Source: Victivallales bacterium (GTDB taxonomy: Bacteria; Verrucomicrobiota; Lentisphaeria; Victivallales; JAUVCU01). Taken from it: 21,803 nt of DNA. Shown one piece after another: positions 1 through 7,270 of the stretch (within the stretch, counting starts at the first letter, position 1; each line of letters starts with the position of its first letter). Position numbers and translations under genes: made by a program. The stretch is from contig JAOZMT010000003.1 of assembly GCA_029934175.1 (NCBI GenBank), positions 1 to 21,803 of the forward strand. Direction: 5' to 3'. The notes beneath the pieces are model-generated. The model saw nothing but the letters and a program-made list of their open reading frames with translations. It was not told the DNA's origin and searched no databases.

Positions 1-140
1 GAAGAATTAGATTAACTAAATTAATCGTGATTTTTCAAGGTGCAGAAATGAAATACAAGGGAATTGTTAATTGTAGCTAAAAATAATGTAAGTGCAATCT
101 AATATGAAAAGGAAATAAAGTAAAAAAAAGAGGAGTTAAA

Positions 141-2159
141 TTGAGTTTATTAGAAGGATTAAATCGTAGACAGAGAGAAGCTGCTGAAACAATAGATGGG
201 GCTTTATTGGTTTTGGCTGGAGCTGGGACTGGTAAAACTCGTGTTATTACTTATCGTATTGCATATATGCTACAACAAGGGATATCGCCTTTGAGTATAG
301 TTGGTATGACTTTTACTAATAAGGCTGCACGAGAAATGAAAGAACGATTAAGTGTATTAGTTGATGAAGATGCCGCACAAAAAATATCATTAGGAACTTT
401 TCATTCTTTTTGTGTCAAAATACTAAGAAGAGAGATTGGTCTTTTAGGTTATACATCTTCATTTACAATAGCTTTAGGTCACGAACAAGAAGGTTTGATA
501 AAAGAAGCAATTGCAAGTTCTGGATATGTTAAAGATTTAGATTTAACATTGGAGTATGTTTCAGGTTTTATTAGCAAGAGTAAAAATCAATTATATACGC
601 CTGCACAAGCCGCAGCTAATGCAGAAAATATGTTACAGCAAAGAGCTGGAATTGTTTATAAACGCTATCAGCAGGTTCTATTTAATCAAAATATGGTTGA
701 CTTTGATGATTTGTTAATCCTTGTTATTCAAATTTGGAAAAAGAGCCCAGAGGTTTTACAAAAATATCAAAATCGTTATAAATATCTATTAGTTGATGAA
801 TATCAAGATACTAATTTAATTCAATTTACTCTTTTAAAAATGTTAATAGAAAAGACTAATAATATATGTGTTGTAGGAGATGATGACCAAAGTATTTATG
901 GATGGCGAGGAGCAGAAGTTAAACATATCTTAGAATTTGGAGATTATTTTCCTGGTGCAAAAATAGTAAAGTTAGAACAAAATTATAGATCTACAAATAC
1001 AATTTTACACGCAGCAAACACTATTATTTCAGAAAATGATGATAGATACAAAAAGAATTTATGGTCAGATAAAGGTGATGGTGATATTATTAATGTTATA
1101 AAAACTAAAGATCCTGAAGAAGAGGCTTTGTTTATAGTAGATGCTATACTTGACGATACTTATAATTATCAATCACCATACTCTAATTTTGCGATACTTT
1201 ATCGTTCAAATCATTTATCGCGTGTGATAGAAAAGCAATTAAGAGAAGCTCGTATTCCTTACAGATTAGTTGGAGGTAAATCATTTTTTCATAGAAAAGA
1301 GATAATGGATGCAGTTGCATATCTAAAATTGGTTGTTAATTCAAAAGATGATCAAAGTTTGCTACGAATATTATCTACTCCCCCTAGAGGAATTGGAGAT
1401 AAATCAATTGAAGCTTTAAAGGATATCCAAAAAAATGATTATGTGCCTTTCGTATCGCTTTTAGGTAGCAAAAAATTTGCGAAGTGTGTATCTAATAAAG
1501 CTGGCACTGGAGGCAAAAATTTATCTGAGACTATTATAAAATATCAAAAGATATTTGATGAAACGCACGATATTGCACAAACCGCACATTTATATTTAAA
1601 AGAGGTAGGCTTTCTTGATGGTTTTTTAAAAATGTATAAAAAAGAGAAAGATGCAACAAAACGACAAGAAAATGTGTTTGAACTATTAAATGCTATTGAT
1701 GAATATGAAAAACAAGATGGAGAGGCGAATTTATTAGGGTTTTTAGAAAATTTTTCATTATATGATGATAATGATAAAGTTGATGGAGACGAAGAGTCAG
1801 CAGTTACTTTAATGACAGTTCATGCATCAAAAGGGTTAGAATTCCCATTTATATTTATAATGGGAATGGAAGATTCTTTATTTCCACATGCTCGTTCTAT
1901 AGAAGAGGGGAGTGAAAATGAAGAAAGAAGACTTTTTTATGTTGCTATAACACGAGCGCAACAAAATCTTATAATGACATATTCAATGGAACGATATAGA
2001 TTCGGAAAACTAAAAATGCAAAAACCATCAAAATTTTTAAAAAGCTTACCAGATGATTATGTAGATTATAAAGCACCAGATACATTTTTCAAACCTGCAG
2101 ATAATGAAACTATATCTGAAGGAATAGATGATATTTTAAGGATGTTAGATGGTTTTTAA
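141..2159 (+). CDS. uvrD: UvrD/PcrA/Rep-type superfamily 1A DNA helicase
   Basis: This gene encodes a 672-residue ATP-dependent 3'-5' DNA helicase, a family that acts in nucleotide excision repair, mismatch repair and clearing of replication obstacles. The SF1A motifs are all present in order: Q-motif LNRRQ near residue 7, Walker A AGAGTGKT at 25-32, TFTNKAA at 56-62, LGTFHSF at 83-89, Walker B VDEYQDT at 217-223, motif III GDDDQSIYGWRGA at 245-257, EQNYRS at 278-283, TVHASKGLEF near 555, and VAITRA near 600. The length is close to Rep and slightly shorter than typical PcrA, and the extended C-terminal tail of UvrD/PcrA is short. The start is a TTG codon preceded by AGGAG at 131-135 with 5-nt spacing; no better start exists nearby. 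It is followed by tRNA genes and does not belong to the ribosomal operon. The family assignment is certain; the choice among uvrD, pcrA and rep is not. Confidence 0.93.
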   Translation: MSLLEGLNRRQREAAETIDGALLVLAGAGTGKTRVITYRIAYMLQQGISPLSIVGMTFTNKAAREMKERLSVLVDEDAAQKISLGTFHSFCVKILRREIGLLGYTSSFTIALGHEQEGLIKEAIASSGYVKDLDLTLEYVSGFISKSKNQLYTPAQAAANAENMLQQRAGIVYKRYQQVLFNQNMVDFDDLLILVIQIWKKSPEVLQKYQNRYKYLLVDEYQDTNLIQFTLLKMLIEKTNNICVVGDDDQSIYGWRGAEVKHILEFGDYFPGAKIVKLEQNYRSTNTILHAANTIISENDDRYKKNLWSDKGDGDIINVIKTKDPEEEALFIVDAILDDTYNYQSPYSNFAILYRSNHLSRVIEKQLREARIPYRLVGGKSFFHRKEIMDAVAYLKLVVNSKDDQSLLRILSTPPRGIGDKSIEALKDIQKNDYVPFVSLLGSKKFAKCVSNKAGTGGKNLSETIIKYQKIFDETHDIAQTAHLYLKEVGFLDGFLKMYKKEKDATKRQENVFELLNAIDEYEKQDGEANLLGFLENFSLYDDNDKVDGDEESAVTLMTVHASKGLEFPFIFIMGMEDSLFPHARSIEEGSENEERRLFYVAITRAQQNLIMTYSMERYRFGKLKMQKPSKFLKSLPDDYVDYKAPDTFFKPADNETISEGIDDILRMLDGF

Positions 2160-2182
2160 TTATGGCAAATTTTTGAATAATT

Positions 2183-2202
2183 AAAAAAAAAGAGTTTTTT
2201 TT
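2183..2202 (+). terminator. Possible weak terminator after the helicase gene
   Basis: A run of nine A (2183-2191), then GAG, then eight T (2195-2202) can fold into an all A-U hairpin and leaves a U-rich RNA end. It lies 23 nt after the helicase stop codon. The stem is weak, so this is only a plausible termination site in an AT-rich genome. Confidence 0.3.
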
Positions 2203-2212
2203 GTTTAAAAAT

Positions 2213-2240
2213 TTGTGTTTTTTAAAATTAGGTGTATATT
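2213..2240 (+). promoter_or_regulatory. Putative sigma70-type promoter for tRNA-Leu
   Basis: A -35-like TTGTGT (2213-2218) and a -10 TATATT (2235-2240) are separated by 16 nt. The predicted start is about 20 nt upstream of the tRNA-Leu 5' end. The -10 matches consensus at five of six positions and the -35 only at the TTG, so support is moderate. Confidence 0.4.
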
Positions 2241-2267
2241 ACTGGTTCTATTTTGCGTATATTTTGT

Positions 2268-2353
2268 GCTCGGGTGGCGGAACTGGCAGACGCGCTTGGT
2301 TGAGGGCCATGTGGATTTTATCCGTGAGGGTTCGAATCCCTCTCCGAGTACCA
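2268..2353 (+). tRNA. tRNA-Leu (anticodon GAG)
   Basis: An 86-nt class II tRNA folds here. The acceptor stem pairs 2268-2274 with 2343-2349 (closing pair G-U), the discriminator is A2350 and CCA is encoded at 2351-2353. The anticodon loop TTGAGGG (2300-2306) gives GAG at 2302-2304, reading CUC/CUU leucine codons. The long variable arm (2312-2325) contains a GGA/TCC helix, as expected for tRNA-Leu, and the T arm is GAGGG-TTCGAAT-CCCTC. The anticodon stem has one U-U mismatch (T2296 with T2310). Confidence 0.95.
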
Positions 2354-2399
2354 AAGTAAAAGCAAAGATAAAAAGTTGAGAGTTTGAAATTGATGATTT

Positions 2400-2428
2400 T
2401 TGACAGGATTATATTAATCTTGTATGTT
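2400..2428 (+). promoter_or_regulatory. Strong sigma70-type promoter for tRNA-Thr and the tuf operon
   Basis: A perfect consensus -35 TTGACA (2400-2405) is followed by a 17-nt spacer and -10 TATGTT (2423-2428). The expected start is around 2432-2435, which is the first base of tRNA-Thr or within three bases of it. It probably drives tRNA-Thr, tuf and the downstream genes. Confidence 0.65.
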
Positions 2429-2434
2429 TTCGGT

Positions 2435-2509
<75 letters not shown>

Positions 2510-2564
2510 ATTATAAAATGAATTAGTGTTTATTTAATTTAACAAATAAAAAAGGAGAAAAGTA

Positions 2565-3764
2565 ATGGCTAAAGAAACATTTCAAAGAGGAAAACCGCAT
2601 TTAAACATCGGAACTATTGGTCATGTTGATCATGGTAAAACAACATTAACAGCAGCTATCACAATGACGCTTAATAAAAAGTATGGCGATGGTAATGTTA
2701 TGAATTATGAAGATATTGATAACGCACCAGAAGAAAAAGAGCGTGGTATCACTATTAATACAAGTCATGTAGAATATGAAACAGAATTGCGTCATTATGC
2801 ACATGTTGATTGTCCAGGTCATGCTGATTATGTGAAAAACATGATTACAGGTGCTGCTCAAATGGATGGTGGTATCATTGTAATTGCTGCAACAGATGGA
2901 CCTATGGCTCAAACTCGTGAACATATTCTTCTTGCTCGTCAAGTAGGTGTTCCTGCATTAGTTGTATTTATGAATAAAACAGATCAAGTAGATGATGAAG
3001 AATTATTAGAACTTGTTGAAATGGAAATTCGTGAATTATTATCAGAATATGGTTTCCCTGGAGATGATATCCCTGTTATTCAAGGTTCAGCATTGAAAGC
3101 TGTTGAAGCTGAAGGAGATCCTGAAAATCCTGATTGCAAATCAGTTTTAGATTTAATGCAAGCAGTTGATGAATATATTCCACAACCAAAGCGTGAAATC
3201 GAAAAAGATTTCATTATGCCTATTGAGGATGTATTTTCAATTGAAGGTCGTGGTACAGTTGTTACAGGTCGTGTTGAAGCTGGTATTATTAAAACTGGTG
3301 AAACAGTTGAAATCGTTGGAATTAAAGATACAACAACAACAACAGTTACTGGTGTTGAAATGTTCCGTAAGATTTTAGATGAAGGTCGTGCTGGAGATAA
3401 TGTTGGATGTTTATTACGAGGAACTAAGAAAGATGATGTTGAGCGTGGGCAAGTTTTAGCTAAACCTGGAACTATTACACCTCATACTAAATTTTCTGCA
3501 GAAGTTTATGTATTATCAAAAGAAGAAGGTGGAAGACATACTCCGTTCTTTTCAAATTATCGTCCTCAGTTCTATTTTAGAACAACGGATATTACTGGTA
3601 TCATTAATCTTCCTGATGGAGTTGAAATGGTAATGCCTGGAGATAATACTCCTATAACAGTTGAATTAATTAATCCTATTGCAATGGATAAAGGACTTCG
3701 TTTTGCTATCCGTGAAGGTGGTAGAACTGTTGCTTCTGGAAGAGTTGCTGAGTTTGTTGATTAA
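2565..3764 (+). CDS. tuf: Elongation factor Tu
   Basis: EF-Tu (399 aa) is the cytoplasmic GTPase that delivers aminoacyl-tRNA to the ribosomal A site. GTPase motifs are intact: G1 GHVDHGKT at 19-26, switch I RGITI at 60-64, DCPGH at 82-86 and NKTD at 137-140. Domains 2 and 3 follow, with the conserved segments RGTVVTGR and GGRHTPFF, and the C-terminus ends shortly after REGGRTVASG. It is a few residues longer than E. coli EF-Tu because of a short insertion around EGDPENPDC before domain 2. An (ACA)5 run at 3330-3344 encodes five threonines in domain 2. AAGGAG sits just upstream of the ATG. The gene follows tRNA-Thr, and no second copy occurs after fusA, where tuf is often found. Arg codons are mostly CGT, as expected for very high expression. 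Confidence 0.99.
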   Translation: MAKETFQRGKPHLNIGTIGHVDHGKTTLTAAITMTLNKKYGDGNVMNYEDIDNAPEEKERGITINTSHVEYETELRHYAHVDCPGHADYVKNMITGAAQMDGGIIVIAATDGPMAQTREHILLARQVGVPALVVFMNKTDQVDDEELLELVEMEIRELLSEYGFPGDDIPVIQGSALKAVEAEGDPENPDCKSVLDLMQAVDEYIPQPKREIEKDFIMPIEDVFSIEGRGTVVTGRVEAGIIKTGETVEIVGIKDTTTTTVTGVEMFRKILDEGRAGDNVGCLLRGTKKDDVERGQVLAKPGTITPHTKFSAEVYVLSKEEGGRHTPFFSNYRPQFYFRTTDITGIINLPDGVEMVMPGDNTPITVELINPIAMDKGLRFAIREGGRTVASGRVAEFVD

Positions 3765-3784
3765 TTAAACTTTCAATAAGAAAA

Positions 3785-3817
3785 AATATTTCAAGTGGAA
3801 GTTCCACTTGAAATATT
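3785..3817 (+). repeat. Perfect 16-bp inverted repeat between tuf and rpmG
   Basis: Arms 3785-3800 and 3802-3817 are exact reverse complements around a single central base and would form a strong RNA hairpin 20 nt after the tuf stop codon. On the + strand no U run follows, so it is not a canonical terminator in the operon direction. On the minus strand a short T-rich run follows. A role in partial termination, RNA processing or 3'-end stabilisation of tuf mRNA is an inference. Confidence 0.8.
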
Positions 3818-3838
3818 ATATTAAAAGAGAGGTTTTTT

Positions 3839-3991
3839 ATGGCTCGTGAAATAATTACTTTAGCATGTACAGAGTGTAAACAGAGAAATTATACTACGAC
3901 AAAGGATAAAAGAAGTATTCCTGGTCGATTAGAGTTGAAAAAGTTTTGCAAGTTTGAACGCAAACATACAGTTCACAGAGAGACTAAATAA
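3839..3991 (+). CDS. rpmG: 50S ribosomal protein L33
   Basis: This small gene encodes the 50-residue large-subunit protein L33, which sits near the ribosomal E site. The sequence starts MAREIITLACTEC and ends RKHTVHRETK, with the family core NYTTTK and LELKK. Zinc-binding (C+) L33 proteins carry two CxxC pairs. Here the first pair is present (Cys10, Cys13), but the second reads C-K-F-E (residues 37-40), so the fourth ligand is Glu40 instead of Cys. The ATG is preceded by GAGAGG. The stop codon lies only 5 nt before tRNA-Trp, so both must come from one transcript. This rpmG-tRNA-Trp-secE-nusG order is common in bacteria. Confidence 0.95.
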   Translation: MAREIITLACTECKQRNYTTTKDKRSIPGRLELKKFCKFERKHTVHRETK

Positions 3992-3996
3992 TAGAT

Positions 3997-4073
3997 AGGT
4001 GAGTAGCTCAGTTTGGTAGAGCAGTGGTCTCCAAAACCGAAGGTCGCAGGTTCGATCCCTGTCTCACCTGCCA
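3997..4073 (+). tRNA. tRNA-Trp (anticodon CCA)
   Basis: A 77-nt cloverleaf with a perfect 7-bp acceptor stem (3997-4003 with 4063-4069), discriminator G and encoded CCA folds here. The anticodon loop CTCCAAA (4029-4035) gives CCA at 4031-4033. The anticodon stem has a G-A mismatch at its base (G4024 with A4040) and a G-U pair next to it. It is sandwiched between rpmG and secE with no room for its own promoter, so it must be cut from a longer transcript. Confidence 0.96.
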
Positions 4074-4102
4074 TTAGTCAAAATTATAGAAGGTGTAATA
4101 AA

Positions 4103-4336
4103 ATGGAAGAAAGTAAAAAAAAGAGAAGTATTCTTATGATGATTCTTAATTTTGTAAATACAATTAGAGAATTTTTTAAAGGAACTTTAGAAGAGTTAAG
4201 TAAGTGTTCTTGGCCTAATAGGCAAGAATTATTTCAATCAACGATTTTAGTGATTTGTGCAGTTATACTGTTGGCTACTTATGTCGCATTGGCTGATCAA
4301 GTTAGGCTTTTGATAAACTTTCTTACAACATCTTAA
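4103..4336 (+). CDS. secE: Preprotein translocase subunit SecE
   Basis: SecE (77 aa) is the small essential membrane subunit that clamps SecY in the SecYEG protein-conducting channel. The conserved cytoplasmic amphipathic segment (ELSKCSWPNRQEL, residues 31-43) precedes one transmembrane helix (about 47-64). This is the short single-helix form found in most bacteria, not the three-helix E. coli form. The start is the ATG at 4103, with AGAAGGTG upstream. The frame stays open upstream to 4013, but that extension lies inside tRNA-Trp and cannot be coding. nusG follows, the usual partner. Confidence 0.95.
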   Translation: MEESKKKRSILMMILNFVNTIREFFKGTLEELSKCSWPNRQELFQSTILVICAVILLATYVALADQVRLLINFLTTS

Positions 4337-4368
4337 ATTAAGATCATTTCAAGGGAAAATAATAATTT

Positions 4369-4935
4369 ATGGAAAATATAGATAAAGAAAATGGAGAATG
4401 GTTTGTCGTAAACACTCTTTCCGGTCATGAGAATAAAGTTAAAAATTCTCTTGAACGAGAGATTTCACTTGCCGAAGAGGATATTCCCATATATGAGGTT
4501 TTAATTCCTACTGAACAAGTTTCAGAGATTCGACAAGGTAAAAAAATTACTTCGACACGAAAGTTTTTTCCTGGTTATATTTTATTGAGAATGGATTTGT
4601 ATAAAGAGAAACTTTTAGATAAAGACTTATGGCATTTTGTGAAAAATATACAAAGTGTTATAGGGTTTGTTGGAGGTGGAGATAATCCATTTCCTCTTTC
4701 CCCTGATGAGGCAGAAGATTTAATAGATCAAATAACAGAAAAATCCGAGAAGGCAAATCCAAAAATCCTTTATTCTATAGGGGAAACTCTTAAGATAAAT
4801 GATGGAGCTTTTGAAAATTTTGATGGTATAGTAGAAGATGTTGATTCAGAAAAGGGAAAAATAAAATTAATGGTATCAATCTTTGGAAGATTGACTCCAG
4901 TAGAGTTGGAATTTTGGCAGGTTGGTCGCGAGTAA
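4369..4935 (+). CDS. nusG: Transcription termination/antitermination factor NusG
   Basis: NusG (188 aa) binds the clamp of RNA polymerase, increases processivity, and links transcription to Rho or to ribosomal protein S10. The N-terminal NGN domain begins at WFVVNTLSGHE (11-21) and contains FFPGY (66-70). The C-terminal KOW domain (about 136-186) contains IFGRLTPVEL (171-180). The KOW loop reads GAF where GPF is most common, a minor change. AAGGGA lies 12 nt before the ATG. The gene forms one unit with secE, and its S10 partner is encoded in the same window. Confidence 0.97.
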   Translation: MENIDKENGEWFVVNTLSGHENKVKNSLEREISLAEEDIPIYEVLIPTEQVSEIRQGKKITSTRKFFPGYILLRMDLYKEKLLDKDLWHFVKNIQSVIGFVGGGDNPFPLSPDEAEDLIDQITEKSEKANPKILYSIGETLKINDGAFENFDGIVEDVDSEKGKIKLMVSIFGRLTPVELEFWQVGRE

Positions 4936-4982
4936 TTCTGTTAATTCAGATGCGAACAAAAATTTAGTAAATAATAAAAAAT

Positions 4983-5026
4983 CATAAAAGACGGGAGAAA
5001 ACCTGCCGTTCGAACCGCCTTTTATG
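4983..5026 (+). promoter_or_regulatory. Putative L1-binding leader of the L11 operon
   Basis: The gap between nusG and rplK contains an 8-bp stem (4983-4990 with 5019-5026) enclosing ACGGGAG (4991-4997) and GCCGTT (5005-5010). The GGGAG...CCGTT pattern inside a closed stem 15-60 nt before rplK resembles the widespread leader that mimics the L1 site on 23S rRNA and lets excess L1 repress the operon. The fold is read from the sequence; the L1 role is inferred from the family. Confidence 0.6.
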
Positions 5027-5047
5027 CATAGTAAAATGGAGTAACGT

Positions 5048-5473
5048 ATGGCAAAAAAAGTTACAGGTCAAATTCGTTTACAAATTCCTGCGGGAGCAGC
5101 AAACCCTGCACCCCCAGTTGGACCAGCTCTTGGTCAAGCTGGAGTCAATATAATGGATTTTTGTAAACAATTCAATGCTGCAACTCAGTCGCAATCAGGA
5201 ATGATAATTCCTGTTGTCATCACTGTATATCAAGATCGTTCCTTTACATTTATTACAAAATCTCCGCCTGCAGCGGTCTTAATTAAGAAAGCTGCTGGCT
5301 TAGCGTCTGCTTCAGGTGCTCCAGGACGAATTGTCGCTGGAAGTATTACTGTCGATCAGATTAAAGAGATTATTGAAATAAAGAAAGAAGACTTGAATGC
5401 AAGAAGTGAAGATGCCGCAATAAAAATTATTGCTGGGACAGCACGCAGTATGGGAATAGAGGTGAAACAATGA
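5048..5473 (+). CDS. rplK: 50S ribosomal protein L11
   Basis: L11 (141 aa, the normal length) forms the base of the L7/L12 stalk and binds the GTPase-associated region of 23S rRNA. The proline-rich N-terminal hallmark PAPPVGPALGQ is at 20-30, and the RNA-binding C-terminal domain carries KKAAGLASASGAPGR. Prolines tied to thiopeptide sensitivity in this loop look normal. GGAG precedes the ATG. The TGA stop overlaps the rplA start (ATGA), a sign of translational coupling. Confidence 0.98.
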   Translation: MAKKVTGQIRLQIPAGAANPAPPVGPALGQAGVNIMDFCKQFNAATQSQSGMIIPVVITVYQDRSFTFITKSPPAAVLIKKAAGLASASGAPGRIVAGSITVDQIKEIIEIKKEDLNARSEDAAIKIIAGTARSMGIEVKQ

Positions 5474-6171
5474 GTAAAAACAGTAAATTGTATAAATCTC
5501 AATTAGAAGTTTTTGATGTTTCTACTAACTATAGCCCAGAAGAGGCTATTTCCTTGTTACAGAAGATGCCTCATGTAAAGTTTAATGAAACAGTTGAACT
5601 TGCTTTGAAGCTTGGTATTGACCCACGCCAATCGGACCAAAATGTTCGTGGAGCAATAGGTTTACCAAATGGAACTGGGAAAGATGTCAATGTTGTAGTA
5701 ATTGCTGATGGTGATTCAGCAGAAGCAGCGAAAGCAGCTGGAGCTGATATAGTCGGGTCAGAAGAACTTATCGCAAAAATAAAGGGTGGTTGGTTAGGAT
5801 TTGATATCTTAATTGCTACACCTGCATTAATGCCTAAGGTTAGACCTTTAGGAAGAGTATTGGGACCAAGAGGTCTTATGCCTAATCCTAAAACTGGAAC
5901 AGTTACGGATGATACTGACAAAGCAGTTAAAGAAGCTAAAGCAGGAAGAGTTGAGTATAGAGCCGATAAAGGTGGATGTATTCATACTCCTATTGGTAAA
6001 TTGTCATTTGAAGCAAAAGATCTTAAAGAAAACTTTGAGACTATTTTAAATGCAGTTATAAAAGCAAAACCTGCTGTAGCAAAAGGAACTTATATAGTAA
6101 GTGGAACTTTATCTTCTACGATGAGTCCTGGTATCAAGCTTGATTTAAAGTATTTGATAAAGGAGGAATAA
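5470..6171 (+). CDS. rplA: 50S ribosomal protein L1
   Basis: L1 (233 aa) forms the mobile L1 stalk at the E site and usually represses its own operon by binding the mRNA leader. Family signatures include VELALKLGIDPRQSDQ near the N-terminus, and PLGRVLGPRGLMPNPKTGT in the middle domain, followed by EYRADKGG. It starts within the last codon of rplK (4-nt ATGA overlap). Its last codons contain AAGGAGG, which is the ribosome binding site of rplJ. The putative target for its feedback control lies at 4983-5026. Confidence 0.98.
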   Translation: MSKNSKLYKSQLEVFDVSTNYSPEEAISLLQKMPHVKFNETVELALKLGIDPRQSDQNVRGAIGLPNGTGKDVNVVVIADGDSAEAAKAAGADIVGSEELIAKIKGGWLGFDILIATPALMPKVRPLGRVLGPRGLMPNPKTGTVTDDTDKAVKEAKAGRVEYRADKGGCIHTPIGKLSFEAKDLKENFETILNAVIKAKPAVAKGTYIVSGTLSSTMSPGIKLDLKYLIKEE

Positions 6172-6173
6172 TC

Positions 6174-6692
6174 ATGAGGATTGAAAAAAAACAACTGGTT
6201 AATGACATTGGATGTATGCTAAAAGATAGTTCTTTTGTATATTTCGCAGGTTATAAAGGTTTATCTGTTCAGGCCTTCTCAGATTTGAGAGTCGAATTAG
6301 ATAAGTCAGAAGCAAAATGTCATGTTTTGAAAAACAGTCTTATTAAAAAAGCTGCAGAGCTAAATAATATAACTGGCGTTTCAGAATTAGAGTTAAAAGA
6401 TGATACAGCTATTATCATAGGAAATGGTGATGCTGGAGCTGTAGCAAAGGTTTTGAAAAATTTTTCTAAGGAAAATGAATCTTTTTATGCAAAACTAGGT
6501 TATTTAGATGGAGAGGTATTGTCAAAAGCTGATGTAATACATATTGCAGATCTTCCTTCAAAAGAAGTATTGCAATCACAATTACTTGGTGTTTTACAAG
6601 GTGTACCACGAGGTCTTGTAACTGTTATGAGTGCAAAATTAACATCTATTTTAAATGTTATAAATGCATATAAAGATAAGTTGGAACAATAA
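6174..6692 (+). CDS. rplJ: 50S ribosomal protein L10
   Basis: L10 (172 aa) anchors L7/L12 dimers to the ribosome through its C-terminal helix. The N-terminal rRNA-binding part (about 1-130) carries the family pattern FAGYKGLSV and NSLIKKA. The C-terminal region (VLQGVPRGLVTVMSAKLTSI and the final helix) forms the spine for L12. The ATG is only 2 nt after the rplA stop and its AAGGAGG site (6160-6166) lies inside rplA. There is therefore no intergenic room for the L10-L12 autoregulatory leader found upstream of rplJ in many bacteria. Confidence 0.97.
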   Translation: MRIEKKQLVNDIGCMLKDSSFVYFAGYKGLSVQAFSDLRVELDKSEAKCHVLKNSLIKKAAELNNITGVSELELKDDTAIIIGNGDAGAVAKVLKNFSKENESFYAKLGYLDGEVLSKADVIHIADLPSKEVLQSQLLGVLQGVPRGLVTVMSAKLTSILNVINAYKDKLEQ

Positions 6693-6751
6693 AAATTGTT
6701 ACAAAAATAATAATAATAAATTAATAAATAAATATATGGAGGTTTCTCATC

Positions 6752-7159
6752 ATGTCTGATGAAACAACTAAAGTAGAAGTGTCGGAAGAAATGGAAAAAG
6801 TCATTTCTTATATTGAAAATTGTAAGGTATTAGAACTTTCAAAACTTGTAGAAGCATTGGAAGACCGTCTTGGTGTTTCAGCGGCGGCTCCTGTTGCAGC
6901 TATTGCTGCAGCTCCTGGTGCTGATGCAGGTGCTGCTGCGGAAGAACAAACAGAATTCGATGTAATTCTTGTTTCTTTCGGAGAGAAAAAAGTTGGCGTA
7001 ATTAAAGAAGTTAGAGCTATTACAGGTCTAGGTCTTAAAGATGCTAAGGAACTTGTTGAAAGCGCTCCTAAGGCTATCAAGGAAGGAGTTCCTAAAGATG
7101 AAGCTGCTAAATTAAAAGAGCAGTTAGAAGCTACTGGAGCAACAGTAGAAGTAAAATAA
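6752..7159 (+). CDS. rplL: 50S ribosomal protein L7/L12
   Basis: L7/L12 (135 aa) is the multi-copy stalk protein that recruits and activates translational GTPases. The N-terminal dimerisation and L10-binding domain covers about 1-42. A flexible Ala/Pro/Gly-rich hinge covers about 43-66, and the globular C-terminal domain (67-135) contains VILVSFGEKKVGVIKEVR and GLGLKDAKELVE. The N-terminus is a few residues longer than in E. coli. GGAGG lies 9 nt before the ATG. A 59-nt AT-rich gap separates it from rplJ, and a hairpin follows before rpoB. Confidence 0.97.
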   Translation: MSDETTKVEVSEEMEKVISYIENCKVLELSKLVEALEDRLGVSAAAPVAAIAAAPGADAGAAAEEQTEFDVILVSFGEKKVGVIKEVRAITGLGLKDAKELVESAPKAIKEGVPKDEAAKLKEQLEATGATVEVK

Positions 7160-7190
7160 CTATTACTAAAATTTAGTAAAGTATTTGATA

Positions 7191-7223
7191 AAAGGCGAAG
7201 GTGATTTTTCACCTTCGTCCTTT
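7191..7223 (+). terminator. Attenuator-like hairpin between rplL and rpoB
   Basis: AAAGG-CGAAGGTGA (7191-7204), a TTTT loop, and TCACCTTCG-T-CCTTT (7209-7223) form a 14-bp stem with one bulged T. Only a broken T tract follows (TTTCTT), so partial termination is likely. This is the position where E. coli attenuates transcription to make less RNA polymerase than L7/L12. A second short palindrome (7163-7179) precedes it. Confidence 0.7.
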
Positions 7224-7270
7224 CTTATGTTCAGAGTATTTCCTTTTTAACTATTGATGGTGAATAAATT

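Noticed and set aside
1..140. Promoter or upstream gene end before the helicase
   Set aside because: No convincing -35/-10 pair and no recognisable reading frame or RNA; only the AGGAG at 131-135 is supported.
3330..3344. (ACA)5 run in tuf as a phase-variable repeat
   Set aside because: It is a trinucleotide repeat encoding threonines in a region where EF-Tu usually has several Thr/Lys; length changes would not shift the frame.
4013..4102. N-terminal extension of the secE frame back to 4013
   Set aside because: It lies inside the tRNA-Trp gene and encodes no SecE-like residues; ATG 4103 with AGAAGGTG upstream gives a normal 77-aa SecE.
6808..7212. Minus-strand 134-aa open frame over rplL
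   Set aside because: Its Ala/Ser-rich sequence is the reverse complement of the Ala-rich L12 hinge and conserved domain, so it is a shadow.
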